Shown here: positions 37,066 to 46,328 of the stretch, piece by piece | Layout: each line of letters opens with the position of its first letter | Numbering within the stretch: position 1 is the stretch's first letter | Assembly: GCA_003151595.1 (NCBI GenBank) | Contig: PLXW01000052.1 | Location: forward strand, 19,357-83,356 | DNA: 64,000 bases | Source of the DNA: Myxococcales bacterium | GTDB lineage: Bacteria; Myxococcota; Polyangia; Polyangiales; Polyangiaceae | Direction: 5' to 3' | Notes under the pieces: model-generated | Database searches by the model: none | What the model was told of the DNA's origin: nothing | What the model saw: the letters and a program-made list of their open reading frames with translations, nothing else | Made by a program: the position numbers and the translations under genes

Positions 37066-38651
37066 TCGTACGGGCTAGGAGCGAGGGCGCGAGATGACTT
37101 GTGACCGGAGAGGGAGGGTGACGCCGCCCGATCGCTCTTGGGCTCGCGCGCGGTCTTCTTGAGTGTCGCGCTGGCGGGGAGCGCGCGTGTGCTCTGCACC
37201 GCGAGCGATGACTGCGGCGGCGGCGCCGCCAGCGCGATCGGATCCGCAGCGGGCGCGGGAGCAATCGCCATCGCGACCGGGGGCGGCGGCTGCGGCGCCG
37301 TGAGCACCGCGGCGGTGACGTGGCGCGATTTCTCGAGACTCCACGCGCCGAGCATCGCGAGCCCGATGCCGAGCACGACCGCGCCGAGCGCCGCGCGCCG
37401 AACCGGATTCGTCACCTTCTCGAGCATCGTTCGATCGTCGATCGGGAGATCGAAGACACGCGCCTCCGCGTCGTCCGTTCCGGCCGGCGGCGACGCGCGA
37501 AGCGTGTCGGTGTCGTCTTCGAGGCCCGATTTGAGGCGGCGAATGGACGGCGAGATCACGCGTAGCTCGCGCGAGACTTCCATCCGCGAGATCCCGGTCT
37601 GCGGTTGCGACGTGATCGATTTCTCGGCGAGCGCATCCATCTGCTCGCGCAGCCGCAGGACCTCCTGCACCTGCGCTCGCCGCGTGTCGAGCTTCGCGCG
37701 GCTCGTCTCTCTCACGAACTCCGCGACCTCTTCGTGCGTCGCCAGACATCCGGCGTCGGCGCACGCGCGAGCGAGATCGTGCGCCAGGATCGCCACGCTC
37801 GCCGTGCGCTCGGTGACCTGCGGCACGAGCGCGCGCCCAACGACCGCTTCGATCTCCGGCGTGACCTCGGGGTTCACGCTGCGAAGGAGCGGCGGGACCT
37901 CGCGAATCACGCGCAGGAGCGTGGCCATCCCTTCGCCACCTGCGTGCAGCCGCCGCCCAGCGAACAGCTCCCAGGCGACGGTCCCCGCGCTCCACACGTC
38001 GGCCCGCCGGTCGACGGGAATGCCCATCACCTGCTCGGGGGCCATGTACGCGGCCTTCCCCTTGATCACTCCGGTCGACGTGTGCCCGACGCGATCCGCT
38101 GCTTTCGCGATCCCGAAATCGGCGAGCTGCGCGACGCCGTCGACCCCGACGAGGATGTTGTGTGGCGTGAAATCGCGGTGCACTACCCCGAGCAGCGCGC
38201 CGTCGTCTCCGCGAAGCTCGTGCGCCGCGTGTACCCCCGCGAGCGCGTCGAGCAGGATGCGTGCGCCGATGGCTTTCGGCATCGGAGTCTTCGAGCGAAA
38301 GAGCTGCCCGAGCGTCGCCCCTTCGACGTACTCCATCACCAAGAACAGCCCGAGCGGGTCTTCCCCGACGTCGAGGATCGAGACCACGTTTCGATGACGA
38401 ATGCGCGAAGCGATCCGCGCCTCCTCCAGAGTGATGGCTCCCCACTCTCCTTCTTCCGAGAGGTGCGCGTGCGTGAGCTTCAACGCTACTCGCCGCTCGA
38501 ACCCGCGCGCGCCGATGCTGCGCGCCAGGTAGACCGTGGCCATCCCGCCGCTGGCGATTGGGAGCAGGATCTCGTAGCGGCCGATACGCGCCGGAACGAC
38601 CCGCGCCTGCGCTGCCCGAAGGCTCGCCGCACTGTCAGCCATTCGCTTCAT
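37062..38651 (-). CDS. Ser/Thr protein kinase with single membrane helix, atypical catalytic loop
   Basis: 529 residues from the ATG at 38651 (another ATG at 38642). Kinase domain about 20-300 with Gly loop ASGGMATVY, VALKL, and DFGIAKA. The catalytic loop is HRDFTPHN, so the Lys usually two residues after the catalytic Asp is Thr, a variant often seen in myxobacterial kinase-like proteins. A regulatory linker (about 300-415) leads to a transmembrane helix (about 420-440) and a Pro/Ala-rich outer tail. It is divergently arranged with the kinase-sensor gene at 38860, with 208 bases between starts, and coupled to the TPR/PEGA gene. Confidence 0.88.
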   Translation of the reverse strand: MKRMADSAASLRAAQARVVPARIGRYEILLPIASGGMATVYLARSIGARGFERRVALKLTHAHLSEEGEWGAITLEEARIASRIRHRNVVSILDVGEDPLGLFLVMEYVEGATLGQLFRSKTPMPKAIGARILLDALAGVHAAHELRGDDGALLGVVHRDFTPHNILVGVDGVAQLADFGIAKAADRVGHTSTGVIKGKAAYMAPEQVMGIPVDRRADVWSAGTVAWELFAGRRLHAGGEGMATLLRVIREVPPLLRSVNPEVTPEIEAVVGRALVPQVTERTASVAILAHDLARACADAGCLATHEEVAEFVRETSRAKLDTRRAQVQEVLRLREQMDALAEKSITSQPQTGISRMEVSRELRVISPSIRRLKSGLEDDTDTLRASPPAGTDDAEARVFDLPIDDRTMLEKVTNPVRRAALGAVVLGIGLAMLGAWSLEKSRHVTAAVLTAPQPPPPVAMAIAPAPAADPIALAAPPPQSSLAVQSTRALPASATLKKTAREPKSDRAASPSLSGHKSSRALAPSPYE

Positions 38652-38859
38652 GGTACGCGGCGATCCCCGGACCGTCGAGACGGCTAGGCCGTCTCTCGCA
38701 TCCCTCACACGTGAGTCCACTGACCCACACGTGGCCGTCGCGTGGCGCGCACTTCAAGGACACTCCGCTGCAGCGTCGATCACGGTCAGCGAGGTCCGTC
38801 GGCGGCGGGTGGCCGAGGCGCTGCTCGAGGGCAGTAGGGACTGAGGTACTCTCGTCTCC

Positions 38860-41358
38860 GTGTCGAAGACGGGGGACACGTTCGACCGCTATGTCCTCGA
38901 GGCCGTGCTCGGCGAAGGGGGGATGGGGCGCGTCTATCGCGCGTTCGACCCGCGCCTCGGGCGTCGCGTCGCGCTGAAGGTGCTGGTGGTGGACGACGTG
39001 CGAGGCGATGCACGCCCCGACGCCGTCGCGCGCATGCAGCGTGAGGCTCGCGCGGCAGCCGCCTTCAGCCATCCGAACGTCGTCGCCATCTACGACGTGG
39101 GCGAGTTCGAGGGGGCACCGTTCATCGCCATGGAGCTCGTCACGGGCACGACGCTCAGCGCGTTCGTGGGCGACGCGAACGTGAGCGACACGCAGAAGCT
39201 CGCCTGGCTTCTCGACGTCGCGCGCGGGCTCGGCGCAGCGCATCGCGCGGGTCTCGTTCATCGCGACGTGAAGCCCGAGAACGTCATGATCACGACCGAC
39301 GGGATCCTCAAGATCCTCGACTTCGGAATCGCCCGCCGCTCCGACGGCGCTTCGCCCGAGAGCACCGGCCCGACGCTCGCGGCGCAGGTTCCGGCGATCA
39401 CCGCCGCCGGTCTGATGATCGGCACGCCGCAATACATGGCGCCCGAGCAGCTTCGAGGCGACGCGCTGGACGGCCGGGCCGATCAGTTCGCGTGGGGAGT
39501 GATGGCGTGGCAGGTGCTTGCCGGCCGGCTTCCGTGGCCCGCGGGGGGCGGCGCGCAGTTGATCACGTCCGTGCTCACGCTCCCGGTTCCGGCGCTGAAC
39601 GCGGTGAGGCCCTCGATGGATCCGCGGACGGCCGAGGCGATCGCGCGCGCTCTCTCGAAGCGACGCGAAGATCGCTTCGAGACGATGGAGTCGCTGCTCA
39701 CGGCGATCGGCGGCGGTCACGAGACCCCGATCGTCGTTCGGAGCTCGCCCGACATGGGGCTGGAGTCGAGGACGAAGCAAGGGCTCGCGTCGACGCGACC
39801 GCCGGCGCTCGCCGTGGGGCACCGGTCGCGTGCGATGCGCGTCGCCGTCGTCGCAGGCGTCGCCGTCGCGGCGAGTGTCGCGGCGATGCCCTTCGCGAAG
39901 CGTTCCCACGATCCCGCCTCTGCGACCGCGAGGCCCGATGCGGCTGCGCGCTCCGGCTGCTCGACCAACGCCGAGTGCGCGCTCCAGAATGGCAAACCGT
40001 CGCTCTGCCGCAAGGACGACGGCGCATGCGTCGCGCTCGAACCCGAGGAGTGCAAAGCGTTCGCCGAGCCCGGCGATCTCGCGAGCGACGACACGCTGTG
40101 GATCGGCGCCCTCATCGGGAAGAACCCGTTTCCGAGCCCCAACACGCGCGCGCTCGACCTCGCGCGTCACGAGATCTCGCGCGCCGGTGGGCTGCCGCCT
40201 CGTCACGGGAGCGATCGACGTCGCCCGCTCGGAATCGTCGCCTGCCGCTCGGCCCCCGACGAGGCCGCGGCGGCGAAGCGACTCGTCGAGCTGCACGTGC
40301 CGGTCGTCGTCGGAGCGGTGCGCAGCATGGAGGCGGTCGCCTCGGTCTTGCTCCCGCACGACGTCGCCGTCATCACGACGTCGCCCGACGAACGCCTGAC
40401 GCGCGTTCAACCCCCCGAGGTTCATCCACGCCTCGTATGGCGCGGCTACCTAGCGTCTTCGGCGTTCGGAGCGGCCGTCGGCTCGTTCGTCACGGCGAGC
40501 ATGTCGGGAGCGCTGGGCCCCTCCACCAAACCGGCAGTGGATGCGCGGCTGGAGATCGTGACCCGCCCGAACCAGGTGGATGCGCAGCTCACCGACGCCG
40601 TGATCTCGGCGGTCAAGCTCGGGGGCCGATCGGCTGGCGACTCGAGCGATGCCATCCAGCAGACCACGATCGATCCGGCGAGCTCGGAGCCGAGCGTTGC
40701 CGATGCCGAACGCATCGCACGCTTCGCGCCCAGCGCCATCGTCATGGAGACGGACTTCTCGCCCTCGTGGCTCGAGACGCTCGAAGCCTCGTGGCCGAGC
40801 GCTCGACCCAGGCCGATCTACGTCTTCTTCACCAGCCTGGACGCACAGGCGCTCGCTCCGTTCGTCGGCCACGACGCCACGAAGCGCCGCCGCTTCTTCT
40901 CGGTCGACACCCCCGCGAACACCGACGGCAACGTGAAGTTCGCGATGCGCTTCAACGCCGCTTACGGCCCCGACTTCACGACGACGCCCGGCACCGCGCC
41001 GAGCGTGGAATACGATCCGGTCTACGTGGCGGCCCTCGCCATCGTCGCGGCGGGCGATCGCCCGCTCACCGGGCAAGCGGTGGCCGACGGGATCGCGCGG
41101 CTTGTCATGCCGGGCCCGACGATCGGCGTCGGCCCGGCGCGCCTGTACGAAGCGTTCGACGCGCTCAGCCGCGGTGACAGAATCGATCTCGCCGGCGCCG
41201 GTACGCCCCTCGATTTCGACGTCGCCACGGGCGAGAGCTCGCCGCGCACGGTCGTGTACTGCTTGAAGGAGACCCCGACAGGGATCGACGCCGTCGAGTC
41301 GGGCGTCGGGTACGAGGTCGCGTCGAGATCACTGACGGGCACGCTCCGATGTCCGTGA
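38860..41358 (+). CDS. Ser/Thr protein kinase fused to an extracytoplasmic ligand-binding domain (second copy)
   Basis: 832 residues from a GTG at 38860. Kinase domain about 8-285 with GEGGMGRVY, Lys40, HRDVKPEN (134-141) and DFG (154-156). A transmembrane helix lies at about 326-345, then a Cys-rich connector (CSTNAECAL, CRKDDGAC, EECKA) and a type I periplasmic-binding-like domain (LWIGALIG, VPVVVGAVRSMEAVASVLL, SAIVMETDFSPSWLETLE). Both this protein and the one at 13054-15606 end with L(R/T)GT-x-RCP, and they share connector cysteines, so they are paralogues. The outer domain here is shorter and lacks the clear PLTGP opening, suggesting a different ligand. Confidence 0.9.
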   Translation: MSKTGDTFDRYVLEAVLGEGGMGRVYRAFDPRLGRRVALKVLVVDDVRGDARPDAVARMQREARAAAAFSHPNVVAIYDVGEFEGAPFIAMELVTGTTLSAFVGDANVSDTQKLAWLLDVARGLGAAHRAGLVHRDVKPENVMITTDGILKILDFGIARRSDGASPESTGPTLAAQVPAITAAGLMIGTPQYMAPEQLRGDALDGRADQFAWGVMAWQVLAGRLPWPAGGGAQLITSVLTLPVPALNAVRPSMDPRTAEAIARALSKRREDRFETMESLLTAIGGGHETPIVVRSSPDMGLESRTKQGLASTRPPALAVGHRSRAMRVAVVAGVAVAASVAAMPFAKRSHDPASATARPDAAARSGCSTNAECALQNGKPSLCRKDDGACVALEPEECKAFAEPGDLASDDTLWIGALIGKNPFPSPNTRALDLARHEISRAGGLPPRHGSDRRRPLGIVACRSAPDEAAAAKRLVELHVPVVVGAVRSMEAVASVLLPHDVAVITTSPDERLTRVQPPEVHPRLVWRGYLASSAFGAAVGSFVTASMSGALGPSTKPAVDARLEIVTRPNQVDAQLTDAVISAVKLGGRSAGDSSDAIQQTTIDPASSEPSVADAERIARFAPSAIVMETDFSPSWLETLEASWPSARPRPIYVFFTSLDAQALAPFVGHDATKRRRFFSVDTPANTDGNVKFAMRFNAAYGPDFTTTPGTAPSVEYDPVYVAALAIVAAGDRPLTGQAVADGIARLVMPGPTIGVGPARLYEAFDALSRGDRIDLAGAGTPLDFDVATGESSPRTVVYCLKETPTGIDAVESGVGYEVASRSLTGTLRCP

Positions 41359-41371
41359 GTGCGATCTCCGG

Positions 41372-42826
41372 TCAGCGCTTCACGCGCTTCTTGTGGTGCC
41401 TTTTCCGTACCGGTGGCGGCGCCTCCTTGTGTGTCGCGTGCCCGCCGGCCCTCCCGACGGCCACCGCGGCGCGCCCCGCATCGAACAGCACCTCCTCGTC
41501 GTCACCGCCATCGTCGTCGTCCTCTTCGGTGTCGGCGTCGGCGCTCGCGTCGGTGTCCTGGCCGAGCGCATCGATCGCGGCATCGGCTACGCTCGTCTCA
41601 GGGGCGGGCGCGTTTTGGTCATCGCGAGCCGCCGCGTCGGAGAGCGATGCGTCTCCAATTTCGAGCGCGACAGCGCGGGCCGACGACGGCATCGGCGGAG
41701 GAGCCATGACGCTGGCGCTCCCCCCGGTGCTCACGTGCGCAAACAGCGGCGACCTCGCGACCAAGGTCGCCGCCGCCGCTCCCGCGCCCAGCGAGAGGAT
41801 CACCAGCGCGAGGCGGCCGCCGCTCGACCGCGGGTGGCGCACGTCGTTCACGACGGGCGTCGGCGCCCTCGTCACCGCGGGAGCCACCTTCCCGACCGAG
41901 AGCTGAGTCGGCGCGAGCGCGATCGAGCTCGCCGGGTCCTCGTCGATCTCCGCGAGCGCCTCGCGCACCGCGGCCTGCATCGCGCGCGCGTCCTGCCAGC
42001 GATCGCCCTGCTCGAACGCGAGCGCGCGATCGACCACGAGGGCCGTGCGCGGGCTCACCCGAGGGACCACCGACCGGAGAGACGGCGCAGGGGTCGTCAT
42101 CGCGCGGAGGAGCGACTCGGTCGGGCTCTCCGCTTCGTGCACGTGGCGTCCGGAGAGGACCGCGAAAACGATCGCCCCGACGGCGAAGATATCCGACCGT
42201 GCGTCGATGAGCTTCACCCGCCCGCGCGCCTGCTCCGGGGGCATGTACTGCGGCGTCCCCATCATCACGCCCGTGTTGGTCGCGTCTTCGCCGCCGGGAC
42301 GATCGAGCAGACGCGCGATCCCGAAGTCGAGCACCTTCACGGAGCCGTCCTTCATCAGGAAGACGTTGTCCGGCTTGAGATCGCGATGAACGATCCCCGC
42401 GGCGTGCGCCGCGGCGAGCACGTCGAGGAGCTGCTCGGCGATCCGGAGCGTGTCGGCGACGCCCATTCCCCCGGACTCCTGGTCCCTGCGCGAGGCGAGC
42501 GACTCGCCCTCGAGCAGCTCCATCACGAGGAAGATGTCCCCTCCGTCGACCCCGTCATCGAGGATCGCCACGGCGCCGGGGTGGCCGATCTTGTTCGCGA
42601 AGTACCCCTCGCGGAGGAAGCGCCGGCGGATGTCGGCGTTCGCGGCGAGCTCGGGGTGGAGGAGCTTCAGCGCGGCTTGCCGCAAGTTGTTCGTGTGCCT
42701 CGCCGCGTAGACGGCGGCCATCCCCCCGACGCCGAGCACTCGCTCGAGCCGCCATTTCCCGGCCACGACATCGCCGATGCGACGCTCGGCGAGCTCGGAG
42801 GAATCGGGAAAGGATGCGCTCGTCAT
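41372..42826 (-). CDS. Ser/Thr protein kinase with membrane helix and acidic tail
   Basis: 484 residues from the ATG at 42826. Kinase domain about 22-290: GVGGMAAVY, Lys54, HRDLKPDN (147-154), DFG (167-169), MPPEQ. Juxtamembrane linker, then a transmembrane helix (about 350-368) and an outer region with a very acidic run (DTEEDDDDGGDDEE) followed by a strongly basic C-terminus (KRHHKKRVKR). No ligand domain is visible. It converges with the kinase-sensor gene at 41358, 13 bases away. Confidence 0.9.
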   Translation of the reverse strand: MTSASFPDSSELAERRIGDVVAGKWRLERVLGVGGMAAVYAARHTNNLRQAALKLLHPELAANADIRRRFLREGYFANKIGHPGAVAILDDGVDGGDIFLVMELLEGESLASRRDQESGGMGVADTLRIAEQLLDVLAAAHAAGIVHRDLKPDNVFLMKDGSVKVLDFGIARLLDRPGGEDATNTGVMMGTPQYMPPEQARGRVKLIDARSDIFAVGAIVFAVLSGRHVHEAESPTESLLRAMTTPAPSLRSVVPRVSPRTALVVDRALAFEQGDRWQDARAMQAAVREALAEIDEDPASSIALAPTQLSVGKVAPAVTRAPTPVVNDVRHPRSSGGRLALVILSLGAGAAAATLVARSPLFAHVSTGGSASVMAPPPMPSSARAVALEIGDASLSDAAARDDQNAPAPETSVADAAIDALGQDTDASADADTEEDDDDGGDDEEVLFDAGRAAVAVGRAGGHATHKEAPPPVRKRHHKKRVKR

Positions 42827-42988
42827 CGGGAGGGTGCGTCGCGAGGGGCGGCGCGCCGGGAGGGGGAGACATCGTAGCGCGATCGCTCCCGGGACATTCG
42901 CGAGGTGCGTGTGTAGCTGGTGGGCAGAGGCCGCTTACGGAGATGATCCCGTACACGAGCTGGCGCGCGTGCAAATGCTCCAGACCGA

Positions 42989-43297
42989 CTACGTGCGCGG
43001 CACGAAGGACAGCGACGTCAGTTGAGTCCCCACGCGCGTCCGCACGTGAATCCGGGCTGGCCTCGCCTTCTCGCCATCGCCACGAAGCCACGTTCCCCTA
43101 GGCGCGGAGGACGCTTGAGCGGAGCTTGTCGGCGGAAGTGCGCGAGCGCGATCCCGCGAGCGAGCGATCTGCCCCTTCTGATCGTCGCGCGAGCCCGACC
43201 AGAGCCCCCACACGAGCCCCGCCGGCGCGAGGATGGCCAAGAAGAAGACCAGCTTGTACTGCGCCGGATACGAGAGCTTCTCGCGCGCCGTGGACAC
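42989..43297 (-). CDS. Small single-helix membrane protein, tentative
   Basis: 102 residues from a GTG at 43297. It has one clear transmembrane segment (YKLVFFLAILAPAGLVWGLW) near residues 14-33 and a basic tail. Codon use looks coding over the first ~45 residues and less so later, so the C-terminal boundary is uncertain. No family recognised and no good ribosome site. Confidence 0.45.
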   Translation of the reverse strand: MSTAREKLSYPAQYKLVFFLAILAPAGLVWGLWSGSRDDQKGQIARSRDRARALPPTSSAQASSAPRGTWLRGDGEKARPARIHVRTRVGTQLTSLSFVPRT

Positions 43298-43770
43298 ACC
43301 ACGAGCATAGCGAGGCGAGGCGAGGCGCGCCGCCGCGCGCGAAATGAAACTACGTTCCTCGACGTGGCGAGACGACTCCAGCCCGGCCACGTGGACGATC
43401 GCGCTGTCGCTCGCGGCGCTCTCCTCTTGGATCGCGCGAACCTGTACCGATCGGGGCGTCGATCCATCTCACTGCGGGCAGCGAAGCACTCGGTGACATG
43501 AGGACCCCCCGTTTGCGCGCCGCGGGCTCGCACGATGCTCGGCGCGTTGGCGGTACGGTCACGATGACGAGCGTGAACGCGAGCTACTCCGTTGGAGCGA
43601 TTCGCCAGGCAGGGCTCGGGTCGCGGTTCACCCGAAAGAGGTCCGAGCCGTCGCTGGCGACGCTGGCAACGGCCGATTGGCGAACCAGACCTGCGCCGAT
43701 CCCGGCCCCGCCTCCCACGGAGGCCGCAGACGTCTGCGCCGTGCTCGTGAACGGCCGGAAGTGAGCGCTC
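43298..43770 (-). pseudogene. Non-coding stretch containing a short remnant of a surface-lipoprotein gene
   Basis: No intact gene is supported here. Minus-strand codons from about 43770 to the TAG at 43584-43586 read AVASVASDGSDLFRVNRDPS, which closely matches IYSVASDGTDVFWVNRDPS in the surface protein encoded at 49916-51175. Nothing else of that protein is present, so this is probably a fragment of a former duplicate. Confidence 0.4.
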
Positions 43771-43773
43771 GTT

Positions 43774-44448
43774 TCAGCGACCCAGCGCGAAGTTCAAGGT
43801 CACCTCGGAGCCGGCCGCGGTCACGGACTGCGTCGTGGGCTTGAGGCGCGGCGACCATGCTGTGACGCGATAGGTTCCGGGTGGCACGTTCAGAACGTAC
43901 TTACCTTCCGCGTCGGTCTTCGCGAAGTAACCGGACGGCGTGACGACGATGTACGCGAGCATGTTCTTGTGCACGTTGCACAGCACCGCGTAAACATTTG
44001 GTTTGTCGAACGTCTTCGGTATCGCGCCGTGAGTCGGGATCAAGCCGATGTCCCACCCCTCGCCGTCAGGGGAGAACGCATTGTGTGAGACAGGATCGGT
44101 ATTGCCGAAGGTGATCGTGCCGCCCGCCGGGATCACGGAGAGGAAAGGGACGAACGTCATGTCGTGGTTGTCGATCACTGCAGACATGCTCGCGCCTGAC
44201 TGCTTCGGACCGTCTTCGAGATAGACGACGGCTCCTTTCTTGATGGCGTTGTACGGGTCGGTCACCACGGTGCCCATGATGGTACTGAGATTCTTCACGC
44301 TCGCCGGCGCCGCCGCGGAGCTCACCACGGCGACGGGTTCGGGGGCGGCATGCGCGGCCGTGCTCGCCGGCGGCGTGACCTCGCCTTCGTGTCCGCACGC
44401 GACGCTAGAGACGACGGCGAACATCGCCAAGACGGATCGTGGTCCCAT
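43774..44448 (-). CDS. Lipoprotein with cupredoxin-like copper site and carboxypeptidase-regulatory-like domain
   Basis: 224 residues from the ATG at 44448, with AAGGAG upstream. Lipobox VAC (Cys18). A beta-rich domain follows with candidate type 1 copper ligands His122 (VSHNAFSPDG), Cys157, His160 and Met163 (CNVHKNM, the C-x2-H-x2-M spacing of amicyanin). The last ~50 residues (YFAKTDAEGKYVLNVPPGTYRVTAWSP) are the fold called carboxypeptidase-regulatory-like. Similar proteins are often annotated as methylamine-utilisation-like. It is the last gene of the minus-strand cytochrome/copper operon and paralogous to the protein at 45524-46318. Likely role: electron carrier or copper protein at the envelope. 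Confidence 0.85.
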   Translation of the reverse strand: MGPRSVLAMFAVVSSVACGHEGEVTPPASTAAHAAPEPVAVVSSAAAPASVKNLSTIMGTVVTDPYNAIKKGAVVYLEDGPKQSGASMSAVIDNHDMTFVPFLSVIPAGGTITFGNTDPVSHNAFSPDGEGWDIGLIPTHGAIPKTFDKPNVYAVLCNVHKNMLAYIVVTPSGYFAKTDAEGKYVLNVPPGTYRVTAWSPRLKPTTQSVTAAGSEVTLNFALGR

Positions 44449-44609
44449 CGTGTAACTCCTTCGGAGACGCAGCTGCGTCTACCCGTGCAACAAGCACCTT
44501 TCGTTCCGCCGCGACAGCGCCGAGAAATCGGCGAAGAAGCTCGGCATGGACGAAGCGTTTGCGTCGATGACGAGAATCGTGCGCCGGAAGGCTCGCGACC
44601 TCGACACTC

Positions 44610-44978
44610 TCAACCGTCGGCGCCTGAATCGACCGGCGCGTCGCCAGCGCCCGAGTCAGTGGCCGCCTCGCCGCCGCCATCGTCTGACGCGGAGCCGTCC
44701 CCGGTCGGAGCGCCCGAGTCACAGTCGAATTGAGATGGGCAATCCCACGTCCCGCCCGTGCATGTGCAGCTCGACGGGATGACGGTGCTCGTACCGTCGC
44801 ACGCCGCGCTAGGCGTCGAGAGATCGTAGGCGCACTGGAGCTGATCATCGCTGCACGACGCACCGGGCTCGATCGCTCCCTTGGCTGGGCAGTCACCAGT
44901 CCCGTTGCACGCCGCGTTGGTCGCCAGCACGGCGGCGAACAGCGCGACCGGCAGGAGCAACAGTCGCCGTCGGATCAC
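44610..44978 (-). CDS. Small Cys-rich lipoprotein in the copper/cytochrome operon
   Basis: 122 residues from a GTG at 44978 that overlaps the stop of the azurin-like gene (GTGA), so translation is probably coupled. The longer open frame upstream is a shadow of the azurin gene. Lipobox NAAC. Ten or so cysteines in the mature part (GDCP, SCSDDQLQC, SSCTC, WDCPSQFDCD), then an Asp/Gly/Ala-rich tail. Function unknown; the operon position suggests a role in maturation or organisation of the redox proteins. Confidence 0.7.
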   Translation of the reverse strand: MIRRRLLLLPVALFAAVLATNAACNGTGDCPAKGAIEPGASCSDDQLQCAYDLSTPSAACDGTSTVIPSSCTCTGGTWDCPSQFDCDSGAPTGDGSASDDGGGEAATDSGAGDAPVDSGADG

Positions 44979-45514
44979 GGCGTCACCGTGAGGACGCCCT
45001 TCATCATGATGTAGTGTCCGGGGAACGTGCAGATGTACGGATATTTCCCCGGAGCGGGCGCCGTGAACGTGACCTCGGCGGTTCCGCCCGGCTTGGTGAG
45101 TGGCGTATATGCGAGAACGTCGGGACCCGCGACGACGTATCCTGCGTCCGGCGCCTTCGCCAGCCCATTCGCAGCGACGCTCGCCTCCTTGCCTGGCATC
45201 ACGAGCGCCCAGTTGTGCTGCATGACGTCCTGCGTCCCGTTGTTCTTTAGAGTCACGTGGACCTCCGCGCCCGTGGGAACCGTGAGCTTCGTCTTGTCGA
45301 ACGCCATCAAGTTGGCGACGCTCGCGATTTGAAGCTCCACCTTCTGAGCAGCAGGGGCGGCGGCGCTCGCCGTCGCCGAAGGGGTGGGTGCAACGGCCGG
45401 CGGAGTCGGTGCCGGTGCTGCGGCGGTTGGCGCCGGAGCCGCGGGCTCGCTCTTCTCGGTGCAGGCTGCGCAGGCGAGGACGGCGGCGCATGCAAAGGCG
45501 ATTCGGGTACGCAT
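44975..45514 (-). CDS. Azurin-like blue copper lipoprotein
   Basis: 179 residues. Lipobox CAAC (Cys18), an Ala/Pro linker to about residue 55, then an azurin-type cupredoxin domain. Ligands: His100 (VMQHNWAL) and Cys162, His167, Met171 (CTFPGHYIMM), giving the azurin C-x4-H-x3-M spacing. The domain also has the azurin-like PGKYPYICTFPGHY segment. It should carry one electron on a type 1 copper at the periplasmic side of a membrane. It is in the middle of an operon with an outer-membrane cytochrome-barrel fusion and two other copper-site lipoproteins. Confidence 0.92.
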   Translation of the reverse strand: MRTRIAFACAAVLACAACTEKSEPAAPAPTAAAPAPTPPAVAPTPSATASAAAPAAQKVELQIASVANLMAFDKTKLTVPTGAEVHVTLKNNGTQDVMQHNWALVMPGKEASVAANGLAKAPDAGYVVAGPDVLAYTPLTKPGGTAEVTFTAPAPGKYPYICTFPGHYIMMKGVLTVTP

Positions 45515-45523
45515 TGTGGAGTC

Positions 45524-46318
45524 CTATCGATGAATGTCGAAGTTGAGGGGAACGTCGCCGTCTTTGACGGTGACAGGTTGCGTGAAGGGCTGCTGTCGCG
45601 GCGCCCACGCCGTGACCTTGTAGGTTCCCGGGGGAACGTTCTTGATCGAGTAGTGCCCCTGTGCGTCGGTCTTCGCGAAGTAGCTCGACGGCGGCACGAT
45701 GAAGTACCCGAGCATTCCGGGGTGGAGGTTGCACAGGAGCGTGTAGACGCCGGCGCTCTTGAAGACGTGAGCGACCGCTGCGTGCTGCGCGATCATTCCC
45801 AGATTGAATCGCTCGTTGTCTGGCGAGAAGACGTTGTGCGGGAACGGATCGTCGTTACGAAAGACGCCCCGACCGCCCACCGGAACTACGGAGATGAACG
45901 GCGAGAAAGTCATCGTGCGGTTCACGACCGTGGTGCTCATCTTCGCAGTCGGCTCGATCGGCGCATCTTCGATGTAGACCACGGCGCTCGCGGCAGCGGA
46001 CTTCGGGAGTGTGGTGACGGTTCCGGAGATGCTCGCCGGAGCCGGCGCTGGCGCGGTCGCGACGGCAGCAGTCGCACCTCCTTCGCCGGGCGCACCCGCA
46101 TCGCTGCTGGTAGGTCCCGCGCAGTTGCAGTTACAGGCACACGGCGGGAGCGCAGCGGCGCTCGGGGCGACGGCCGGAGTCGGCTCTACGGCGGGCTCGT
46201 CGGTGAGCTCCGCGGCTGGTCCCGCAGCGGGCGCCGACGGGGTCGTGGGCATCTTGGGTGCTTCTCCTTCGCACGCCACGAGGACGAGGGCGAAGAACGC
46301 GAGGCATCTGGTATTCAT
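45524..46318 (-). CDS. Lipoprotein with cupredoxin-like copper site, paralogue of the 43774-44448 product
   Basis: 264 residues from the ATG at 46318, with GAGGAG upstream; the longer frame overlaps the cytochrome gene and was rejected. Lipobox VAC (Cys16). A linker contains CACNCNC (60-66), a possible extra metal site. Then a domain with His161 (PFPHNVFSPD), Cys196, His199 and Met202 (CNLHPGM), the same C-x2-H-x2-M spacing as its paralogue, and a C-terminal carboxypeptidase-regulatory-like domain (GHYSIKNVPPGTYKVTAWAP). It follows the cytochrome-barrel gene by ten bases and is very likely cotranscribed. Confidence 0.87.
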   Translation of the reverse strand: MNTRCLAFFALVLVACEGEAPKMPTTPSAPAAGPAAELTDEPAVEPTPAVAPSAAALPPCACNCNCAGPTSSDAGAPGEGGATAAVATAPAPAPASISGTVTTLPKSAAASAVVYIEDAPIEPTAKMSTTVVNRTMTFSPFISVVPVGGRGVFRNDDPFPHNVFSPDNERFNLGMIAQHAAVAHVFKSAGVYTLLCNLHPGMLGYFIVPPSSYFAKTDAQGHYSIKNVPPGTYKVTAWAPRQQPFTQPVTVKDGDVPLNFDIHR

Positions 46319-46328
46319 CTCATTCTCC

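Noticed and set aside
43022..43501. Plus-strand frame of about 159 codons
   Set aside because: No start signal, Arg/Pro-rich, opposite the small membrane protein.
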